Shown one piece after another: positions 12,913-21,110 of a stretch of DNA of 24,587 nucleotides. Below the pieces are notes generated by a model. The model saw only the letters and a program-made list of their open reading frames with translations. It did not search any database and was not told the DNA's origin. The position numbers and the translations under genes were made by a program. The stretch is from a virus: IMG/VR virus record IMGVR_UViG_3300005435_000050, positions 1 through 24,587 of that record; one strand, written 5' to 3'. Within the stretch, counting starts at the first letter, position 1. Each line of letters starts with the position of its first letter.

Positions 12913-14474
12913 TACTTCTCCTGGAAGCTTGTATCAGGAGCCAGGGAGCTGGCTGTAGGAGCCTGTGTTGGAGGGGCCTGCTGCTGTCCCTGAAGGGTTG
13001 GGAAGTTGGTGCTGCCACTAAGACCACCGAAGTTGGCTCGCGAGTTGTCTGTAACGCTCTGAGGGCTTGTCTGCGGAGTAGGCCCAAGGTCGCCAGACAC
13101 AAGACCCATGTCCGATAGAACCTGTCCTGCTGTCTGAGTCATGGACTCACGGGCGTTGTTCGTGGACAACCACTTGGCGTTGCTTCGCAACTGCTTCTCA
13201 AAATCGTACAGCGGAAGTTGAGAGGGAACTGCATCCTGGCCCTGTGTAGTGGTGCTCTGTAGAGCACCGCGTAGCGTAGGATCGAACAGGTCAATCCTGT
13301 TAGGATCAACCTCCCAGAGCTTTGCCTGTGCTGCGAGATAAGGAGCAGCGATCTGACCTACGGTCATACCATCGTTGATTTCCTTGGCATAAGCCGGAAA
13401 CGTCTGCGCAGCAATGGTCTGGATATTCGCTCGGCGGGCCTGTAGGCTATCCGTTCCAGCGACAATGCCAGAGACTGCGCGTTCCACATAGTCATCCGTG
13501 ACAGGGACGCCCATCTCGCGAGCATACTCGCGTACACCAAGCTCAACCTGCCCGGCATAGCCACTGAAGTGTCCCTGCTGAGACAGCTCCAAGTACTTGG
13601 ACAAATAGGCATTGATCTGACTGTCATTCATGTTGGTGACGAGGGCGAGATTTGCAAGGGAGGACATACCCGTGGAGGACAGGTGAACACCTAGCTTGGA
13701 AGCCAGATCAGTGAGTTCCAGGGTCTTGTTCTGCATGTCCTGGTTGTAGGCTGCCGGATCAGCGGTCTTCTCCTGAAGCACCTTGCGGGCACTATCGCTG
13801 TTTGCCTTCCACCAGTCAGTGTTCTGCAATGCAGCCTGGAACTTATCAGTAGACCAGGTGCCTGCCACAGCCTCACTGTAGATGTTGGCCAGTTCAGGAT
13901 CAGATTCCATGAAGGAAGCTGCTAGTCCATAGTTCTCATTCAACGTGCTGGAGTTGGGAGACTGTAGACCAAGTGACCCAAACAGATCATAGGTTGGGCG
14001 TGCGCTTGGAAGAAGCGCACTGTAGTCTGCACCATTCACTCCTGTGAAGCCAGCAGAGGTGGCATGTGTCAGACCGCCATCAAACACATTGGTGTTGACA
14101 ACACCACCGACACGGCCAACTCCTGTGATTCGAGCCTCTGTAGAGACAGGCACCACATGAATAGTTGTTCCCGTGTGGTCGGCAACCAGAACCATACCAT
14201 TACCAGCATACATACCAACGTGATCAGATGTGCCATTGTTGGAGGAGTCGAAGAAGACAAGGTCTCCAACCTGCGCCTGTCCCATAGGGATAGAGCGAAG
14301 TGCAGCAATCTGAGCATTGGAAGTACGAGGGATGTTCATCCCGAAGTGCTGATAACCGTACCACATCAAACCCGAACAGTCGAAGCCACCAGGAGCTTGA
14401 CCGCCCCACACATAGGGCTGTCCGATGAACTGCTCCAGGTAGTGGAAGACATCATCACCAGAAACTGTAGCCAC
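12912..14474 (-). CDS. NlpC/P60 peptidase virion protein with C-terminal helical module (520 aa)
   Basis: The domain begins 'DVFHYLEQFIGQPYVWGG' and carries 'GGFDCSGLMWYGYQHF' (catalytic Cys33), 'SDHVGMYAGNGM' (His85) and His100 in 'VLVADHTG'. This is the Cys-His-His triad of NlpC/P60 endopeptidases that cut stem peptides of peptidoglycan. Residues about 181-460 are the same helical module found in the downstream transglycosylase. The tail (460-520) is Pro/Gln/Thr-rich. I place the start at GTG 14474 with GAGGAG 9 nt upstream. A longer frame reaches 14894, but its first 100 residues overlap the upstream gene and have shadow-like Ser/Arg/Leu composition. It is probably ejected or tail-associated, opening peptide crosslinks while its neighbour cuts glycans. 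The stop overlaps the next start (TAATG). Confidence 0.87.
   Translation of the reverse strand: MATVSGDDVFHYLEQFIGQPYVWGGQAPGGFDCSGLMWYGYQHFGMNIPRTSNAQIAALRSIPMGQAQVGDLVFFDSSNNGTSDHVGMYAGNGMVLVADHTGTTIHVVPVSTEARITGVGRVGGVVNTNVFDGGLTHATSAGFTGVNGADYSALLPSARPTYDLFGSLGLQSPNSSTLNENYGLAASFMESDPELANIYSEAVAGTWSTDKFQAALQNTDWWKANSDSARKVLQEKTADPAAYNQDMQNKTLELTDLASKLGVHLSSTGMSSLANLALVTNMNDSQINAYLSKYLELSQQGHFSGYAGQVELGVREYAREMGVPVTDDYVERAVSGIVAGTDSLQARRANIQTIAAQTFPAYAKEINDGMTVGQIAAPYLAAQAKLWEVDPNRIDLFDPTLRGALQSTTTQGQDAVPSQLPLYDFEKQLRSNAKWLSTNNARESMTQTAGQVLSDMGLVSGDLGPTPQTSPQSVTDNSRANFGGLSGSTNFPTLQGQQQAPPTQAPTASSLAPDTSFQEK
13095..13934 (-). repeat. Paralogous C-terminal module, copy in the NlpC/P60 protein
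   Basis: This covers codons 181-460 of the NlpC/P60 protein and is the partner of the copy at 11614-12462. The shared blocks are GTWSTDKF (13839-13862), PAYxKxINxGM, and PLYDFEKQLR followed by WLSTNNA. Order and spacing match the other copy. Confidence 0.85.
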
Positions 14475-14483
14475 GTGACCAGA

Positions 14484-14489
14484 CTCCTC
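14484..14489 (-). promoter_or_regulatory. Shine-Dalgarno that fixes the NlpC/P60 start
   Basis: On the minus strand GAGGAG lies 9 nt before the GTG at 14474-14472. It is the only good ribosome-binding sequence between the upstream stop (14587) and the NlpC domain. Confidence 0.7.
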
Positions 14490-14531
14490 ATGTGTTGGGG
14501 GTGAAACTGCCGGGTGATAGGTTCTATGGAT

Positions 14532-14548
14532 GGGTGGGGCTACCACCC
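14532..14548. other. Short inverted repeat in the gap before the NlpC/P60 gene
   Basis: GGGTGG and CCACCC are separated by 5 nt, giving a 6-bp GC-rich stem. It lies 58 nt upstream of the proposed NlpC/P60 start. No U-run follows on the minus strand. It might shape translation initiation or be chance. Confidence 0.4.
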
Positions 14549-14586
14549 GGACAGTCTTCTGGCCTTCAACCCGAATAGTCGTTGGA

Positions 14587-15633
14587 CTATGGGACGGTAG
14601 TGGTCGGTCCGGATGCTTCCATTCCGGAAGCGGGGCCAGCAAGTGCCTTGATGAAGGCATTGAAGTAAGTTGTAGCTGCCTGGTAGGCTCCCTCTTCGGG
14701 AGACTGGAGAGCCTGCTGTCCGGCAAGGAACTGAATACCACGCTGAGCAATGCCACGCTGAGACACAGTATTCGTGAGCGTAGAGGTACCACCTGTAGAT
14801 CCAGACTGGTCCACCGGCATACCTGTAGAAGGATCGACCTGACCCACGCTCGAACCCTTTTCAGTGGTTTCGAACTTGCCGGTGTTTTCCTCACTTTGAT
14901 ACTGATACAGGCTGTTGAAGAATGCCTGATACTCGGACTGGGTTGGGTTGCGCCCCATCAGTCGAAAGTAGGAATCCGCTAGCGTACCAGCTGCGGTTGC
15001 TGGGTCAACGTACGACTTATAGACAGTCTCTGTCTGCGAGTCTGTGCTCGCAGAGTTGTTCGGGTTTCCGTTGCCAATGACACCGACATCCCCGGGAGCC
15101 TGCTTTGCATTGATGTTGTTCCAGCCCGTCTGGGCTGCCTTAGCGAGTACTTCATCCGGCGAGTACATGGACGTATCGCCATTAGGATCAGATACCTGAA
15201 GCGCGGCTTCCTGGACAACCATCTGCCAGGCTAGCGCTACCTCAGATGCACTTGGCGCCTTCTTGCTGGTGATAAGACCAGCCTGGTACATCTCGTCGAT
15301 GTACTTCTGACGCTGATTCGCATTGCCGTACCAGGTCTCAATAGAGCCCAGCGCGGTGTTGAAATTCTCGTAACTACCACCGTGCACTGTAGCCCCAACA
15401 GGCATGTTGCCCTTGATGTTGGAGTTCAGTGTCAGTGTGATGACCTTACCGTTGACCGTGATAGTGGCCTGAGGCAGAGTAGTTCCAGCAGAGTCTACTT
15501 GGACGTTCTGGACTAGGCCACTATTCGGACTGGCAGGGTTTAGATTGGCTGGAGCATTGGGGTTGCCCTGATCAGCGGGCGCTGCTCCTAGCGAAGGGCC
15601 TGGGGATGGCTGGGGAGGAGTTGGATTAGCCAT
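14587..15633 (-). CDS. Probable internal virion protein (348 aa)
   Basis: The product begins with a Pro/Asn/Ala-rich, disordered-looking stretch (MANPTPPQPSPGPSLGAAPA, to about residue 55). A short beta part follows ('TITVNGKVITLTLNSN'), then a helical region from about residue 90 ('SIETWYGNANQRQKYIDEMY', 'SASEVALAWQMVVQEAALQ'). Near residue 222 comes 'ADSYFRLMGRNPTQSEYQAF', a compact helical motif of the 'LMGRxPTxxE' kind seen in phage structural proteins. The C-terminus has a Gly/Ser/Thr linker and a final helix. There is no enzyme motif. Position between the 1522-residue protein and the NlpC/P60 protein suggests it belongs to the same internal or ejected set. The start overlaps the upstream stop (TAATG). 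Function is not recognised. Confidence 0.75.
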   Translation of the reverse strand: MANPTPPQPSPGPSLGAAPADQGNPNAPANLNPASPNSGLVQNVQVDSAGTTLPQATITVNGKVITLTLNSNIKGNMPVGATVHGGSYENFNTALGSIETWYGNANQRQKYIDEMYQAGLITSKKAPSASEVALAWQMVVQEAALQVSDPNGDTSMYSPDEVLAKAAQTGWNNINAKQAPGDVGVIGNGNPNNSASTDSQTETVYKSYVDPATAAGTLADSYFRLMGRNPTQSEYQAFFNSLYQYQSEENTGKFETTEKGSSVGQVDPSTGMPVDQSGSTGGTSTLTNTVSQRGIAQRGIQFLAGQQALQSPEEGAYQAATTYFNAFIKALAGPASGMEASGPTTTVP

Positions 15634-18600
15634 TAGTGCATGGGTTCCTTCCAGTCATCCTTGCGTAGGAATCGATCATAGAGTTGCGCAAACTTGGTAT
15701 CCGCCTGCATACGATCAGCCACCCAGTTGTCATACTCCTGAGCCAGATCCGCATTGGATGCAGCTGTCAAGGTCTTAGCCTTGCGCTTCTGGAGAGCAGC
15801 GTAGATGGTGTCTCGGATCTGAGAATAGGCATGCAGAGAGCGGATGTCACTTCGCATCGGATTGGACAGTAGAGCTGGGTCCTGAGCAATCTGGAACAGC
15901 CCCTGAATACGGTTCATGTAATCGTTCTGGTTGTATGCACCGTAGTTCGTGTAGAACTCAGGGTTGTAGCGGGTGTCCTGCGGATCACCCGTAGCTGCTA
16001 CAAAGTTGTTCAGGTAGGCCTTCAGGTCCTTGGCCTTTGGGTCATTGACGCTAGTCAATCCTCGTGCGGATAGCAGCGACTGAACCTGAGCAGATAGCTG
16101 GCCATACTGAGCCCAACCGGTATTGATCTGAGCCTGCTTGGCGGCATCCTGTGGAGAGAGCTTCTGTCGAAGCCCCTGAGACACTTGCCAGTCATAGGCC
16201 ATCTGGTCAAAGTTTCCGTTTCCCTCTGGCCCCACAATAGCGGCGGAGAGTTCAGGGAACTGCTTCAGCAGGCCTGCATACTTTCGTACGGCTACCGATG
16301 CTCCTACAGTTGCCGAGATCCCAGAGGGATCTGTAGCTAGCGACTGCGTGAACACCATGCCAGCCTTGCCATACTTATCATAGAAGTCCTGGCGGGCGTT
16401 CTTGGAATCAGCTGCCTGCATCCTTCGATACTCATCGATCAAGTACTGGTGAGAAGGAGCTGGCTTGAATCCTAGCGGAGATAGACGGTTAGCGAATAGA
16501 TCCACCACTGTCAGATACTTCGCTGTGTTCTCAATGTTTCCCCAGTCAGGCGGTGTAGTCCGCTGACCATTTAGGTAATCGTAGTACTGCTCCTGGTAGA
16601 TGGACCACACGTTCTTCGCATACTGAGAGGAAGAATCAGGACTACCAACCAATAGGTTGGATAGCGCTACAACATCATTCGCTCCCGAGGGAAGAATCTG
16701 CTGCATACTGTTCTGATCCACCATGTTGTTCAGCATGGAACGAACAACAGCGTTGTTCATCAGAGAAGGGTGATCCTTCACGATCTGGTTGGCTGGAACA
16801 GCCACCAGAGGACCGAACCCAGGATTGCCGATAGCATCGATGTAGGTCGGAGACACTAGAGTCTTCGCATCGATAGGAACGTCCGTCAGCCCACCAAGAG
16901 AACCAGCCAGAGCCTTGGGCATGTGAAGCACAAAGGAGGTGTTCTCCCATGGCGTGTTGACATTAGCCTTCTGCCCAGTGGTATTATCGATGGTGAACGG
17001 AGAGTTCCACAGCAGGCGCTTAGCCTGGTAGGCACGCCCAAGTAGTCCTGGATTCTCCATGATCAGCTTGGACCAAGTACTCATGGCGTTGAACCAAGCA
17101 TTGAAGAACGGACTCACAAAGCGAAGCGTATGTCCCATATCGTTGAAGCGGGACACATCATAGACCAGGTTCTTCAGGTCAGATCGCGCACCCGCGTGAG
17201 CGGCTGCCACAAGCATATCACGATCGCTCTTAGCCAGAACAGACTCACCTGTGTCCCTCATCCAAGACTGCACGCTGTCAGTAAGACGAGACTTGTACAG
17301 CGTGTTGTATAGCGGGTGGCGAACAATGATGTCATCCGGCATAGTGCCGGTCATCTCCATCAGCCACTCGGTAGACTTCTTCAGGATGTTGGTAGGGCCA
17401 TCTCCACCGTGCACAAGTGCAGCGATGTTAGCATTGATATCAGGTCGCATCTTGGCGTCTGGCATGAACTGCTCAATAGTCTTGGCATTGAACTTACCAG
17501 CCAAAGCAGCATCTCGCATGCCATCGAAGGGCAGATACTGCTTCACCATGGAAGCAACCTCGTTGACCTTCACATCAGGATCACCAACATGCAGGGCCTT
17601 CATGTACTGACGGCCCTCAGAGGTTCCTGTCATCCACTGTGATACAGCATCCAGGTCCTTGCCAGCAATGATCTGCTTGGCTACAGGATCAGGCAGTAGC
17701 TGGTTGCGGATGTAGTGAACGTAAGCGGGTGTGTGCTTCTCAGCATCATCAACAGCAGAGATGGTAGCGAAGCCAGGACCACGAATGGCCATCTGCATAG
17801 AGTGCGTCATCTTAGACGCACCATCGATAGTGCTCATAAAGGCAGGATGAGAACTGGAGACCCAACGGTAGTAGTCTCCATTAGGGCCACCAAAGGCCTC
17901 ATCCCAGCGCTCAGGAGAGCCCGCGATAGTGAACGTGCGCTCACCCAGACGATGGGTCTGGTTGATGAAGTCAAACTTCATCTTCTTCAAGTTATTGTAG
18001 TACTGCTTCTTGGCCAAGAGGTCAGAAGCCTTGATACGAGTTTCCTTAGGGACGTTTCGCCATCCCAGAGCCTTCTGCGTACGATACTGATTGAGCAGGC
18101 CCTCGTAGTCATTCTTTGCAAGACCGATCATCTGATCATGCTTCGACATGACGTTGTTCACGATCATGTTGTTGGTCAGGCGGTTACCATTGTTGCGAAG
18201 GAAGTTTCCGAAACCATCCTGTAGGTTACGCAGCGAAGCCAGCGCACCAACCTTAGCAACTCCGCGAAGGAAGTCGTCACCAATGTGGTTGAAGGCACGG
18301 TGACCGGTCATCAGAGTGACAGGCTTCCATACACCATAGATATTGTCCAGAGCATAGCCCAGAGCATCCTTAGACGTTGCGTAGGCGCTTCGTAGAGGGG
18401 CGAGTACCCCGCTGTCCTGCATGCGCTCTAGCGCGTTCTCCAGCTGCTTGAGGTTAGCCAGCGGAACAGCACCAGACTCCAGCTGGGTGATCAGCTGCGG
18501 ATGAGCAATGATCTGCTCATCGGCGGTAGGAAGCACACCCTGAGGATCCATACCAGGAACATTGATCTCACCATACGCACGAGACTTGGCAGCCTGGTAG

Positions 18601-20201
18601 ATGGTCTGACCCTTCTTACGTGTGGTAGTAAGAATCTTGGCCATCTGGTTATCAGAGATACCGAAGCGGTCACCGACGTTCTTGTAAACATCGTTCTCGA
18701 TGCTGGTCCAGATCTGCTGACGCTGAGCTACAGTTGCGTTAGCGTAGCGCTGTACGTAGTCAACCTTCTGCTCTGGTGTGAGCGTGGAGGACTTGTTCAG
18801 CCACGTACGTGCGTATTCAACCGCGTTGTCCTCATTGTGGTTGATAAGGCCTGGAACCCTATCAGTCAGAGACTGATAGATACGGATTGGGTAGTTGTAA
18901 CGAGCATTCTGGAAGATGTGCACGATAGAAGTATCGCGGGTGTTGACATACTTGCCAGCACCCTTCAGCTCAGCCAGGCGGTTAGTCAGCGCCGAAGTCT
19001 TAGTGATAGACTGTTGTGCACCGAAGATCTGGGACAGGCGGTTTGCTACGATATCATTGTCAGCAATCTGCGCCTGAGCAGCCTTGACCTTAGTCTGGGC
19101 TACCTTCTGAAGCCATTCATCACGATCACCCTCGACTGCCGAAGTAAGAGCATAGTTCTGCTCCACCTCAAGCGGCATAAGAGCATTAGAGATCTGGTTT
19201 GCCAAGTTCTCATTTTGAGTAGCCAGCATGTCTAGGGCAGAGCTGGAAACCTGAGGAATTCCCGCCAGAATCTGACGGATCATCCTAGACTCACCAGGAG
19301 TCTTGGCAGCATCAAGTAGAGCAGCGGTAGTGTAGCGGAAAGGGTTGGGCTGGTGGGGAGATCCCTTGACCATCGGGTGCTCCGCAAGGGAGGCAAAGTT
19401 GTAGCGGCCGTTTGCAACATCCTGGTCGAACTGCTGACCAGAATCAGAAGCGATCTTATCTAGCTTCTGAGCCACCGTGTCTGTAGACACGATAGGAGCA
19501 TCCTTCAGGGCGCGGATCACACCAGCAGCCTTGGTGATGTGGTTGGATGGATCAGCATACCAATCAATGGCAGCATCTTCACCACCCGAAGCAATCTGCA
19601 TACCCGCATGCAGCGGGTTGTTCTTGTCGTTCAGGTACTGGTCACGCTGAGCCACATTCAGTGGATCGACCACCTGGTGGCCTGGAGACCATTGAGGCTT
19701 GATCGGCCCGATGGGCTGCTGATCGTTGGCAGCAAGAACCGTAGCACGTCCAGGACTGATATGCGCAGACTGATCCCACGCCTGAGCCCATAGAGAACCC
19801 TGGGCCCAAGACCAGTTAGGATGTCCCTGCGAAGCCTCAAACTCATTGTGAGCAGAGTACAGAGCAATCGTCGTATATGGACGCTTGATCAGATTAGTGA
19901 ACAGCCAGTTGGTCGCATGAAAAACAGGAGAGATGGTGTGCGACTCGACATCATGCCAGATCTGGCCGATGTCCTGGAAAGGGTTGGTCAGAGACCATCC
20001 CTTAGACTTGTCTGGCTGCTGCTCCTGCTGAGCAGCCTGTTCCTGAGCGGAGGTGATAGCAGCTAGGTTTTGCTGGTCCTGAATTTGCTGGGTGCCAACA
20101 GCCTGGGAAGTGCCCAGTGTGCCGGACTGTCCTAGCGCACCAGAGGTGCCGAGAGAGCCGCTAGCTCCCTGAGCTTCCGGCTGGAAGGGCTGGACTGTCA
20201 C
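15633..20201 (-). CDS. Giant putative internal virion/ejection protein (1522 aa)
   Basis: This is the longest gene in the window and has an intact frame. Residues 1-66 are low complexity, with short 'LGTSG'-like repeats followed by a Gln/Ala-rich stretch. The rest is mostly helical and charged, without a catalytic motif I can name. Less polar patches occur near residue 620 ('YGVWKPVTLMTGHRAFNHIG') and near 1030 ('LRFVSPFFNAWFNAMSTW'). The second loosely resembles segments in other giant phage proteins. There are no tape-measure-type hydrophobic repeats or frameshift partner upstream. With NlpC/P60, SLT and LysM proteins directly downstream, it is most likely an ejected internal protein like T7 gp16 or the N4 virion proteins in role, not sequence. 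The start is GTG 20201 with GAGG 9 nt upstream, despite a 41-nt overlap with the preceding gene. Confidence 0.8.
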   Translation of the reverse strand: MTVQPFQPEAQGASGSLGTSGALGQSGTLGTSQAVGTQQIQDQQNLAAITSAQEQAAQQEQQPDKSKGWSLTNPFQDIGQIWHDVESHTISPVFHATNWLFTNLIKRPYTTIALYSAHNEFEASQGHPNWSWAQGSLWAQAWDQSAHISPGRATVLAANDQQPIGPIKPQWSPGHQVVDPLNVAQRDQYLNDKNNPLHAGMQIASGGEDAAIDWYADPSNHITKAAGVIRALKDAPIVSTDTVAQKLDKIASDSGQQFDQDVANGRYNFASLAEHPMVKGSPHQPNPFRYTTAALLDAAKTPGESRMIRQILAGIPQVSSSALDMLATQNENLANQISNALMPLEVEQNYALTSAVEGDRDEWLQKVAQTKVKAAQAQIADNDIVANRLSQIFGAQQSITKTSALTNRLAELKGAGKYVNTRDTSIVHIFQNARYNYPIRIYQSLTDRVPGLINHNEDNAVEYARTWLNKSSTLTPEQKVDYVQRYANATVAQRQQIWTSIENDVYKNVGDRFGISDNQMAKILTTTRKKGQTIYQAAKSRAYGEINVPGMDPQGVLPTADEQIIAHPQLITQLESGAVPLANLKQLENALERMQDSGVLAPLRSAYATSKDALGYALDNIYGVWKPVTLMTGHRAFNHIGDDFLRGVAKVGALASLRNLQDGFGNFLRNNGNRLTNNMIVNNVMSKHDQMIGLAKNDYEGLLNQYRTQKALGWRNVPKETRIKASDLLAKKQYYNNLKKMKFDFINQTHRLGERTFTIAGSPERWDEAFGGPNGDYYRWVSSSHPAFMSTIDGASKMTHSMQMAIRGPGFATISAVDDAEKHTPAYVHYIRNQLLPDPVAKQIIAGKDLDAVSQWMTGTSEGRQYMKALHVGDPDVKVNEVASMVKQYLPFDGMRDAALAGKFNAKTIEQFMPDAKMRPDINANIAALVHGGDGPTNILKKSTEWLMEMTGTMPDDIIVRHPLYNTLYKSRLTDSVQSWMRDTGESVLAKSDRDMLVAAAHAGARSDLKNLVYDVSRFNDMGHTLRFVSPFFNAWFNAMSTWSKLIMENPGLLGRAYQAKRLLWNSPFTIDNTTGQKANVNTPWENTSFVLHMPKALAGSLGGLTDVPIDAKTLVSPTYIDAIGNPGFGPLVAVPANQIVKDHPSLMNNAVVRSMLNNMVDQNSMQQILPSGANDVVALSNLLVGSPDSSSQYAKNVWSIYQEQYYDYLNGQRTTPPDWGNIENTAKYLTVVDLFANRLSPLGFKPAPSHQYLIDEYRRMQAADSKNARQDFYDKYGKAGMVFTQSLATDPSGISATVGASVAVRKYAGLLKQFPELSAAIVGPEGNGNFDQMAYDWQVSQGLRQKLSPQDAAKQAQINTGWAQYGQLSAQVQSLLSARGLTSVNDPKAKDLKAYLNNFVAATGDPQDTRYNPEFYTNYGAYNQNDYMNRIQGLFQIAQDPALLSNPMRSDIRSLHAYSQIRDTIYAALQKRKAKTLTAASNADLAQEYDNWVADRMQADTKFAQLYDRFLRKDDWKEPMH

Positions 20202-20382
20202 TGTTATCTACCTCAGACTGAAAGTGGGGGATATTGCTGAACAGATCTACTGGGGTGTTCCGAAGGGTATCCACTGCTACACCAACAGCAAGCTCAGGAT
20301 ACTGAGCTGCCTTAGGATCCTGCTGGATATTGTCCAGCACATTGCCCATGAAGTTCATAGGCGTAGCCAGTGAAGAAGCCAT
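20161..20382 (-). CDS. Small hypothetical protein (73 aa)
   Basis: The product begins MASSLATPMNFMGNVLDNIQ and is mildly acidic with a helical middle ('YPELAVGVAVDTLRN') and a Ser/Gly/Pro tail. The start overlaps the upstream stop (TAATG). The last 41 nt overlap the start of the 1522-residue gene in another frame. No motif is recognised. It lies in the block of small genes between portal and internal virion proteins, so a small structural or assembly role is possible but unproven. Confidence 0.7.
   Translation of the reverse strand: MASSLATPMNFMGNVLDNIQQDPKAAQYPELAVGVAVDTLRNTPVDLFSNIPHFQSEVDNSDSPALPAGSSGS
20211..20214 (-). promoter_or_regulatory. Shine-Dalgarno for the 1522-residue gene
   Basis: On the minus strand GAGG (in GAGGTAGATAACAGTG) lies 9 nt before the GTG at 20201-20199. 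It sits inside the 73-residue gene and supports the overlapping start. Confidence 0.65.
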
Positions 20383-20846
20383 TACGGAGCACCCTTCAAC
20401 AGATTGACAAATAGTCGAGTAGATGGAGTAGCATCGTTCATGTTTGCCATCATCTCGAACAGAGGCAGAGACTGGCTGATCTTTCCCATGTCCTGCGAGG
20501 CAACCTGAGCAGGCTGACCACCAAGGGCGGAAGGGCCAGGACCAGCACCCATAGCTGCACCAGCAGTTACAGGCTCATCAGGCCTAGCAGTTGGAGCAGA
20601 TAGCGGAGTTACCTGACCAGCAGCCGGATTCGCCGGGAGAGCATTCTGGTCGAAAGGCTGTGCTTGTCCCTGCGGAGAGGGAGAAGCAGATAGCGAAGCG
20701 CCTTGCTGTAGAGCTTGGAATTGAGAATTCTCGCCATACTTGGCATCGGGTAGGTCCTTTAGTGCTTGCGCGGGTCCACCATCAGTTCGCCTACTCAGCG
20801 GACCCGGCCCCGACACCCCGGCCGGATTCTGTGGTGGTGGCATCAT
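20382..20846 (-). CDS. Pro/Ala/Gln-rich hypothetical protein (154 aa)
   Basis: The first 115 residues are dominated by Pro, Ala, Gly, Gln and Ser (MMPPPQNPAGVSGPGPLSRR, then 'LSASPSPQGQAQPFDQ') and are probably disordered. The last 40 residues are a more ordered helix ('GKISQSLPLFEMMANMNDAT', 'RLFVNLLKGAP'). Two adjacent ATGs are possible; AGGAG lies 3 nt before the first and 6 nt before the second (20843), so the second may be used. The 5' end overlaps the upstream gene by 56 nt. The stop forms TAATG with the next start. A linker or scaffold-like role is conceivable, but the family is not recognised. Confidence 0.72.
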   Translation of the reverse strand: MMPPPQNPAGVSGPGPLSRRTDGGPAQALKDLPDAKYGENSQFQALQQGASLSASPSPQGQAQPFDQNALPANPAAGQVTPLSAPTARPDEPVTAGAAMGAGPGPSALGGQPAQVASQDMGKISQSLPLFEMMANMNDATPSTRLFVNLLKGAP

Positions 20847-21108
20847 GTGCTCCTGAGATTAGCATCTCGATCTCGCGAGATGCCTGTTCGGCGAAAGCCT
20901 GGCGGTTACGCTCAGATCGATACTTGGCTAGGGACTCTTCAGTAAGAGAACTGAAGAACATGGCGAAGGCCTTGAAGAGATCCCCGATCAGCTCAAAGAA
21001 TGCACCGAGGATCAGCCACTTGGTTCCCTTCTTGGGAGAACCTGGCGGTACCGGAAATGGCACCAACTCATCGTTGTCATCATCGTCATCGATCGGGAAT
21101 CGCATCAT
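20791..21108 (-). CDS. Putative membrane-associated protein (105 aa)
   Basis: The product begins with an acidic run (MMRFPIDDDDDNDELVPFPV), then 'GSPKKGTKWLILGAFFELIG' leading into a hydrophobic helix (about residues 31-53, 'LILGAFFELIGDLFKAFAMF'). A charged helix follows to about residue 86, and the tail is Gly/Thr-rich. The hydrophobic helix contains acidic and basic residues, so it may be amphipathic and not truly transmembrane. GGAG lies about 11 nt before the first ATG. It overlaps the following gene by 56 nt. In a structural operon, a membrane-interacting virion protein would make sense, but nothing more specific can be supported. Confidence 0.7.
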   Translation of the reverse strand: MMRFPIDDDDDNDELVPFPVPPGSPKKGTKWLILGAFFELIGDLFKAFAMFFSSLTEESLAKYRSERNRQAFAEQASREIEMLISGAHDATTTESGRGVGAGSAE

Positions 21109-21110
21109 GT

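Noticed and set aside
14475-14894. N-terminal 140-codon extension of the NlpC/P60 frame
   Set aside because: Its first 100 codons overlap the well-supported 348-residue gene, have Ser/Arg/Leu-rich shadow composition, and a better GTG start with GAGGAG exists at 14474.
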